Shown here: positions 59,088-64,000 of the stretch, piece after piece | Numbering within the stretch: the first letter of the stretch is position 1 | Layout: each line of letters opens with the position of its first letter | NCBI RefSeq assembly: GCF_000369065.1 | Contig: NZ_KB849803.1 | Span: forward strand, 248,001-312,000 | DNA length: 64,000 nt | Reading direction: 5' to 3' | Source of the DNA: Acinetobacter haemolyticus CIP 64.3 = MTCC 9819 | GTDB lineage: Bacteria; Pseudomonadota; Gammaproteobacteria; Pseudomonadales; Moraxellaceae | Notes under the pieces: generated by a model | The model's input: only the letters and a program-made list of their open reading frames with translations | The model's database searches: none | What the model was told of the DNA's origin: nothing | Translations under genes and position numbers: made by a program

Positions 59088-60394
59088 TATGGCTGCTCCT
59101 CAGCATGGTTTAAGGTCGGCTCTTCAAAGGCAAAATAAAGTTGTGCTGTTGTAATTGCTTGTTGTTGTTGAAGATCAATAAGTCGCAGCTGTTGTTCTAA
59201 AAGAGCTTGCCGGGCGGTAATGACATTGGACAAATTGCTTTTGCCTGCTTGGTAACTTGCTAACTGTAAACCCACTTTTTGTTTGGCGAGTGGAATACTT
59301 GTCTGTATCGTACGCTTAATTTGTTTACCAAGCGCATCGAGATCGGATAGCCCGTCATCTAACTTCGTGAGATGTTCACGGTATTGGGCTTCTTGATCCG
59401 CAGTAATCCTGTTTTGCTCGTCTAGGGCTGCCTGAATGAGGGGACCACTACGTTTTTTTGAAAATACAGGAAGCTCAGTTGTCAGTTGTACACCGATCAT
59501 ATCGCCAAACTCTGGGGCACGATGCAGGTATGCAAGCTCAATACCCCAATCAGGTTTTTGTAAAGCCTGAGCTTGTTTCAATTTTGCTTCAGCAGTTAGC
59601 TTTTCAGCCTGAAAAGCTTTTAATTCAGGATGCTGATGCAAGTTATGATACAGCTTTGATGTATCAAGATGGATGGATGGAGCTTGGTCAGGTAAGGTTT
59701 CAATTTGAGAGGGATTTCCAGTTTGCTCTACACTGACCAACCGATGTAATTCTAGTTTGGCTTTATTTAAATCACGAAGTAAATCATCCTTCCGGTCAAG
59801 TAATACAGTGGCTTCTTGTTTTGGATCAAGTGCATCAGCAACAATTGTCCGACCGGATGTGACCTGTGTCTGTGTGATTTGAGAAAGTAATCGATTTTCT
59901 GAAAACAGTTCATCATATAGCGCCAATTTACGCTCAAGATAAAAGCGTTTAAGCCAAGCAGATGCGACTTTCTGACGTAACTCAATACGTAGAATCTCAG
60001 TTTGAGCAGTAGCTGAACCCAATTCAGCTTTTGCTAACTCGACCTCGGCTTGTCTTTTGGCGCGGTTTGGAAAATCTTGCATAACACCAATTTTCTGCAT
60101 GGTCATGCCATCTTGTGTGACTGACCATGACGCATCACCAGATATAGGATAATTCTCCAAACCGAAAAATAATTTAGGGTTGGGTAAAATGCCAGAAGCT
60201 GAAACTACATTCTCAGCCCCTTCAATTCGAGCACTATTTGCTCTAAGGGTAGGTGCATATTGCTCCGCAAGTTTTAAGGCTGTATCCAAAGTTAGTGGTT
60301 CGGCATAAGCATGACCATAACTCAAGAGAAAGCAAACTGCGGTTATTGACCATCCACCCCATTTTAGGGACAGCTTTTCTTTATTAAAGTTCAT
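59087..60394 (-). CDS. cusC: Outer-membrane efflux channel CusC
   Basis: TolC-family outer-membrane factor, 435 residues, signal peptide about 1-31 (cleaved after HAYA). Two OMF repeats of helical-hairpin type (LDTALKLAEQYAPTLRANSARIEG, cut, and ELHRLV...). No lipobox Cys is seen, unlike E. coli CusC. First gene of the cusC-B-A-F operon on the minus strand. Confidence 0.9.
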   Translation of the reverse strand: MNFNKEKLSLKWGGWSITAVCFLLSYGHAYAEPLTLDTALKLAEQYAPTLRANSARIEGAENVVSASGILPNPKLFFGLENYPISGDASWSVTQDGMTMQKIGVMQDFPNRAKRQAEVELAKAELGSATAQTEILRIELRQKVASAWLKRFYLERKLALYDELFSENRLLSQITQTQVTSGRTIVADALDPKQEATVLLDRKDDLLRDLNKAKLELHRLVSVEQTGNPSQIETLPDQAPSIHLDTSKLYHNLHQHPELKAFQAEKLTAEAKLKQAQALQKPDWGIELAYLHRAPEFGDMIGVQLTTELPVFSKKRSGPLIQAALDEQNRITADQEAQYREHLTKLDDGLSDLDALGKQIKRTIQTSIPLAKQKVGLQLASYQAGKSNLSNVITARQALLEQQLRLIDLQQQQAITTAQLYFAFEEPTLNHAEEQP

Positions 60395-60474
60395 ATTTTT
60401 AGCTCTAAAATGATGTACACGCGCACGTGCAGAACATCCATAGAAAACTCTATGAATGATGATTAGTCATCAAA

Positions 60475-60879
60475 TTAATTAGAGCGTGGGGGTTTCCATA
60501 AATTGGAAGGATCAGATGAGGTGAAATTTTGATTTAATCGAGAAAAAGCAGACTGTTCCACAGGGGAAGAAACCATAGATTGCAAAACACCTAGTGCTGT
60601 AGATGTATATGCAATTTTAGAAAATGACATAATACAATCTTGCTTAGACATACATGATGGATCATGTAATTGCTTCTTAATCTGTACTTCAGCTTTCATA
60701 CAATCCATGTGCATAGCACTTGCTTTTTCATGATCTTCAGAATTCATCATTTGCATGGATTGCATATCTTGAGATGACATTAAACATGGACTATGTACAG
60801 ATGAAGCTACTGCTGCCGATCCTACGATGAGGATAGCAAATGATAAAAACAGCGAAAGGCATGTTTTTAACCAGTGCAT
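60475..60879 (-). CDS. Small exported Met/Cys-rich protein of the copper cluster
   Basis: 134 residues: signal peptide about 1-26 (LSFAILIVGSAAVASS), then a Met/His-rich segment (MSSQDMQSMQMMNSEDHEKASAMHMDCM) given here only by its parts: MQSMQMM and AMHMDCMKAE. Cys residues follow in DPSCMSKQDCIMSF. The C-terminal third is Ser/Asn-rich. It is probably a periplasmic copper-handling protein; I do not recognise a named family. It lies between the copAB terminator and cusC, 80 bases ahead of the latter, so it may be the first gene of the cus unit. Confidence 0.7.
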   Translation of the reverse strand: MHWLKTCLSLFLSFAILIVGSAAVASSVHSPCLMSSQDMQSMQMMNSEDHEKASAMHMDCMKAEVQIKKQLHDPSCMSKQDCIMSFSKIAYTSTALGVLQSMVSSPVEQSAFSRLNQNFTSSDPSNLWKPPRSN

Positions 60880-60946
60880 AATGTCATGACCAAAATTTAA
60901 GCTTTTTTAGTTTTACAGATTTAGAAAAAATTAGCAATTTTATTCA

Positions 60947-60978
60947 TTAAAATAGCAGCCTTAAGGCTGCTATTTTAA
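60947..60978 (-). terminator. Terminator after copAB
   Basis: TTAAAATAGCAGCCTT followed at once by its exact complement (16 bp; effective loop TTAA), flanked by A/T runs. It separates copAB from the following minus-strand genes. Confidence 0.88.
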
Positions 60979-60990
60979 TATCGAGACAAA

Positions 60991-61872
60991 TTAAAAAACT
61001 AATTCAATACCTGCACCATATAGCCATCCCTTTTCAGAATCTGTTGCTTCTTGAAAAGGAGTTGATTTTTTTCCTTTCTCATATTGATAGGCTATATCAA
61101 CAAATGGTCTGATACGTTTGGTAATCTCATAACGAGTTTTAATACCTGTCTTCAATTCTGACAATCCCGTCTTTGATGCAAAGTCAGAATTATCATTAAA
61201 CACAACATCTGCTTCAATATATGGCTGAGTAATCAACTTTTGAGTGAGTAATAAATCACGGTCGAAATCAAAACTAGCTCCCCAGAAGTTGTCTTTTCCA
61301 CCATAAAGGTAAGCTTTGGTCTCAAAGAAATAAGGAGCAAGACCTAATATACCAACAACACCATCGACTCGATCGCTGTTCTTGTTATTTTTATCCTCGC
61401 TGTATCTTAGACCAGCTTGTACATCCCAAAATGGTGCTACATTACGGCTATAAAGTGCAGACACATCATAATTGGGATCATTACTCTCTGCTTTATTCAG
61501 ATTGGCTTCAACAAATACTCGATTCTCATCTGTTCCAATCAATGTTTCGAAACTAGAACCTAAACTACCCTTACCATCGTTATCAATTACCCACTCATTG
61601 GAAAATTTAGTTGTTTGGTAAATCTGTCCACCATGCTCGTTCAGATGTTTATCATGATTTTGGCTAAGAGCTAATTTGCCTTTTGAAGTATTTTGAGCAG
61701 CATTACGTTCAACATAGCCTAATCCTCCAGCTTCTTTTAAAAGCACATTCATACTTGACGTACTCTTATTTAGATTTTCAGTCGAATTATCATTAGCAAA
61801 TGCCATACCTGCTAAACCAATTAAAGCAACTGATAAAAGTGTTTTTGAAAAAAGTTTTTTAGTGGTTTGCAT
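60991..61872 (-). CDS. copB: Outer-membrane copper resistance protein CopB
   Basis: 293 residues with a signal peptide (1-26, ending GMAFA). The C-terminal ~215 residues are a beta-barrel of the CopB/PcoB family (FSNEWVIDNDGKGSLG, VSALYSRNVAPFWDVQAGLRYS; C-terminal Phe). The N-terminal Met/His-rich part of classical CopB is short and nearly Met-free here. Start overlaps the copA stop by 14 bases. Confidence 0.88.
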   Translation of the reverse strand: MQTTKKLFSKTLLSVALIGLAGMAFANDNSTENLNKSTSSMNVLLKEAGGLGYVERNAAQNTSKGKLALSQNHDKHLNEHGGQIYQTTKFSNEWVIDNDGKGSLGSSFETLIGTDENRVFVEANLNKAESNDPNYDVSALYSRNVAPFWDVQAGLRYSEDKNNKNSDRVDGVVGILGLAPYFFETKAYLYGGKDNFWGASFDFDRDLLLTQKLITQPYIEADVVFNDNSDFASKTGLSELKTGIKTRYEITKRIRPFVDIAYQYEKGKKSTPFQEATDSEKGWLYGAGIELVF

Positions 61873-63772
61873 GTTGATTCACTCCCTTATCATTTGCATG
61901 GGGTTGGGCAACGATACTTTTTGAATCAACATCATTGCTATCTACATTTGCCACAATGAGTTTGTTCATCATTCCAGCTGCCATGTGATATAACAAATGG
62001 CAGTGGATAGCCCATTCACCTAATTCATCAGCAGTAAGTAAAGTTGTAACTGTTTTCCCTGGTGGCACAATGATCGTGTGTTTATTTGGCATATTACTTG
62101 GATCTTGACCATTTTCAAGCTGCATAAACATACCGTGCAAGTGCATTGGGTGAGCCATCATACTGTCATTCACAAATTTCAAGCGTATACGTTCCCCATA
62201 TTTCACTTTGAATGGTTCTGTTTCATTAAACTTCTTACCATTAATTGTCCAAATGTAGCGCTCCATATTCCCACCAAGACGGATTTCCATTTCACGTTCA
62301 GGGGCACGAGTATCTGGTTGAGGGTTTAAAGATTGTAAATCACTATACTGGAGTGCTTTTTGACCAACGGGTGTTGAAGCATTCGCCCAACCATATACAA
62401 CATCACCATTCTTTTCTTGTGTAGATGCATTAGATGTAGTCATTTGCATGCTATGGTTCATACCTGACATAGATTGATCTTTTGAACTACCTGTCATAGA
62501 TGACATATCGTGATCCATGCCTTTCATTGAAGACATGTCATGATCCATACCTTTCATCGAAGACATGTCATGATCCATACCTTTCATCGAAGACATGTCA
62601 TGATCCATACCTTTCATCGAAGACATGTCATGATCCATGCCCTTCATTGAAGACATATCGTGATCCATGTCCGCCATAGACGACATATCATGCCCCATCC
62701 CCATATCTTCCATAGTTAATAAAGAACGAGGACGTGACTTCGGCATTTTGATTTGATTTATTGGAGGAGTATTTTCATCATGTAATGAACCAACTGAAAA
62801 GCCACTCCTATCAATTGATTCTGCTTCAATTTGATAATTTGATTGTTTAGGTTCTACGATGACATCATACGTTTCAGCCGTTCCTATTCTGAATTCATCA
62901 ACAGGAACAGGTTTCACTGGCTGCCCATCTGCACTGACTACCGTCATTTTCAAGTTAGGGATTCTGACGTCAAAGAATGACATTGCTGAGGCATTAATGA
63001 ACCGAAGACGTATTTTCTCTCCAACTTTAAAGTTTCCCGTCCAATTTTGTTCTGGAGTCTTACCATTCATCAAAAATGTATACTTTGTTACATCAGACAT
63101 ATCTGTCTTGAGCATTCTCATCTGATTCCACATCGAACGGTCTTGCCATGTTGCTTTTAAACCATCTTTTTTAATTTGTTTAAAAACATCAAAAACAGTT
63201 TCACGACGGTTCTGATAATAGTCAGCTTCTTTCTTTAGATTATTCATGATTTTATCACTAGTTGAATCATGAAAATCTGAAAGTAATACGACATAATCCT
63301 TATCTGTTTTCTCAGCTACAGTTAAAGGTGTCCTATTTTTGGGGTAAATGACTAACGGACCATACAAGCCCTCTTGTTCTTGACCTTTACTATGCGAATG
63401 ATACCAATAGGTACCATTTTGGCGTACCTTAAACTTATATTCGTAGGTCTTATTAGGGGCAATACCGTCAAACTGATTAAATCCGGGTACGCCATCCATG
63501 ATGCCCGGTAGAATTAACCCGTGCCAATGAATAGAAGAATCTTGTTTTTTTAGCTTGTTATGGACACGAATAATAGCATCATCACCTTCCTCAAACTCAA
63601 GAAGTGGCGCAACGAATTTACCATTTACAGTAATTCGCTTAAGTGGCTTACCAGTAACATTCACCGTTTGTTCAGCAATGGTTAAATCATATTCTTTAAC
63701 TGCTGCCATAACCCAAGTCGACGAAAATAAACCAACTCCTATCAAAAGGACATGCGTTAATTTTTTAGACAT
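61859..63772 (-). CDS. copA: Periplasmic multicopper oxidase CopA
   Basis: 637 residues, signal peptide about 1-23 without a twin-arginine motif. It oxidises Cu+ to the less toxic Cu2+. Copper sites: SIHWHGLILPG, TYWYHSHSKGQ, HPMHLHGMF and the T1 site HCHLLYHMAAGM. Between the second and third cupredoxin domains (about 355-440) is a Met/His tract built of a ten-residue unit. Start ATG 63772 with AGGTGA upstream. First gene of copAB. Confidence 0.94.
   Translation of the reverse strand: MSKKLTHVLLIGVGLFSSTWVMAAVKEYDLTIAEQTVNVTGKPLKRITVNGKFVAPLLEFEEGDDAIIRVHNKLKKQDSSIHWHGLILPGIMDGVPGFNQFDGIAPNKTYEYKFKVRQNGTYWYHSHSKGQEQEGLYGPLVIYPKNRTPLTVAEKTDKDYVVLLSDFHDSTSDKIMNNLKKEADYYQNRRETVFDVFKQIKKDGLKATWQDRSMWNQMRMLKTDMSDVTKYTFLMNGKTPEQNWTGNFKVGEKIRLRFINASAMSFFDVRIPNLKMTVVSADGQPVKPVPVDEFRIGTAETYDVIVEPKQSNYQIEAESIDRSGFSVGSLHDENTPPINQIKMPKSRPRSLLTMEDMGMGHDMSSMADMDHDMSSMKGMDHDMSSMKGMDHDMSSMKGMDHDMSSMKGMDHDMSSMKGMDHDMSSMTGSSKDQSMSGMNHSMQMTTSNASTQEKNGDVVYGWANASTPVGQKALQYSDLQSLNPQPDTRAPEREMEIRLGGNMERYIWTINGKKFNETEPFKVKYGERIRLKFVNDSMMAHPMHLHGMFMQLENGQDPSNMPNKHTIIVPPGKTVTTLLTADELGEWAIHCHLLYHMAAGMMNKLIVANVDSNDVDSKSIVAQPHANDKGVNQHANH
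62490..62669 (-). repeat. Six 30-bp tandem repeats in copA
   Basis: Six in-frame copies of MDHDMSSMKG (last copy ends TG). The central three are identical at the DNA level and the outer ones differ by a few bases, so the tract probably expands and shrinks by slippage or recombination. Two degenerate units flank it. Confidence 0.92.
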
Positions 63773-63861
63773 TTATTTCACCTATCTAATATAAGGATGG
63801 GAGAATCAAGCAAACCTATTATTCGCTTTAATTTCCCCCGATCTTTCATTTATCGTATTTG

Positions 63862-64000
63862 TTATTTATTTGATGTATTTGACATGTTCATCTTTGAGTG
63901 GTCCATGTTCATCATACTGGAATTATCCATATTACTCATTTTAGATTGCCCCATATTCATCATCTTAGAATGATCCATCTGAGACATATCCGTCATGTTA
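63862..64000 (-). CDS. C-terminus of a Met-rich copper-associated protein (partial)
   Basis: A minus-strand frame enters from beyond the window and ends at TAA (63862-63864). It reads NMTDMSQMDHSKMMNMGQSK and goes on with SNMDNSSMMNMDHSKMNMSN: about one residue in three is Met, with Asp-His-Ser-Lys units. It lies 89 bases upstream of copA in the same direction, so it is probably the first gene of the cop operon or the tail of a copper-binding protein. The family cannot be named from this end. Confidence 0.75.
   Translation of the reverse strand, partial: NMTDMSQMDHSKMMNMGQSKMSNMDNSSMMNMDHSKMNMSNTSNK

Larger units (their letters stand above)
37405..64000. mobile_element. Genomic island in comM, Tn7-like (right border beyond the window)
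   Basis: Starts sharply at the comM junction and carries accessory genes only: regulator, structured RNA, CBASS, TnsE-like protein, then metal-resistance genes. The 37.4-48.6 kb part looks more AT-rich than the core genes. No tnsA/tnsB/tnsC-like genes are seen in the window. Whether the metal genes belong to the same element is inferred from the absence of comM's 3' half or of any core gene up to 64000. Confidence 0.6.

Noticed and set aside
62490..62669. CRISPR-like regular repeat
   Set aside because: The 30-bp units abut without spacers and are in frame in copA; they are coding repeats.

Overview
The window reads as an Acinetobacter chromosome, probably not A. baumannii itself. The basis is the low GC, the protein sequences, and neighbourhoods such as xerD-dsbC-hom-thrC, nrdR-ribD and glnK-amtB. 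The assignment is by recognition, not by a database search.

From 1 to about 36.5 kb lies ordinary core chromosome: thiC (partial), a NudF-type hydrolase, cpdA, dksA, gluQ, ftsW/murD, the feoA-feoB-feoC iron operon, xerD, dsbC, hom, thrC, pbpG, a gacA-type regulator, pilS/pilR, ctp, gpmI, lptG/lptF, pepA, holC, ribE, glpF, an orphan adenine methyltransferase, ribD, nrdR, amtB/glnK and ubiK. Three lesions stand out here. pilS carries an in-frame stop. A complete IS66-type element (18942-21432, 8-bp target duplication) has replaced the C-terminus of ctp. A double palindrome is translated as the N-terminus of gluQ.

At 37404 comM is cut after its VGGG segment. The inserted DNA starts with TGT and two tandem 20-bp repeats, as expected for the end of a Tn7/Tn5053-like transposon. 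comM is the classic site of Acinetobacter resistance islands. The 3' half of comM does not reappear, so the island probably runs past the window end. In order it carries: an XRE/ImmA-type regulator; a cloverleaf-like structured RNA candidate (38850-38941); a 42-codon gene with a riboregulator-like leader; a type II CBASS operon (CD-NTase, Cap2 E2-E1, Cap3 JAB protease, HNH-SAVED effector); and a 601-residue protein that resembles TnsE. The cap2 gene is broken by two different IS3-family elements. Removing both, with one copy of each 3-bp target duplication, restores one 576-codon frame exactly. The HNH-SAVED effector has an unexplained extra N-terminal domain of about 145 residues.

From 48.7 kb on the cargo is metal resistance. 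A CadR-like MerR regulator faces a Cys-rich CDF-type transporter across a textbook MerR operator. A second feoA/feoB pair follows; its feoB is split by a copy of the same IS3 element found in cap2. Next come cusF, cusA, cusB and cusC, a small Met/Cys-rich exported protein, copB, copA with a Met/His repeat tract, and the end of another Met-rich protein at the window edge. The island thus combines anti-phage and metal-resistance cargo, and insertion sequences have interrupted one gene in each.
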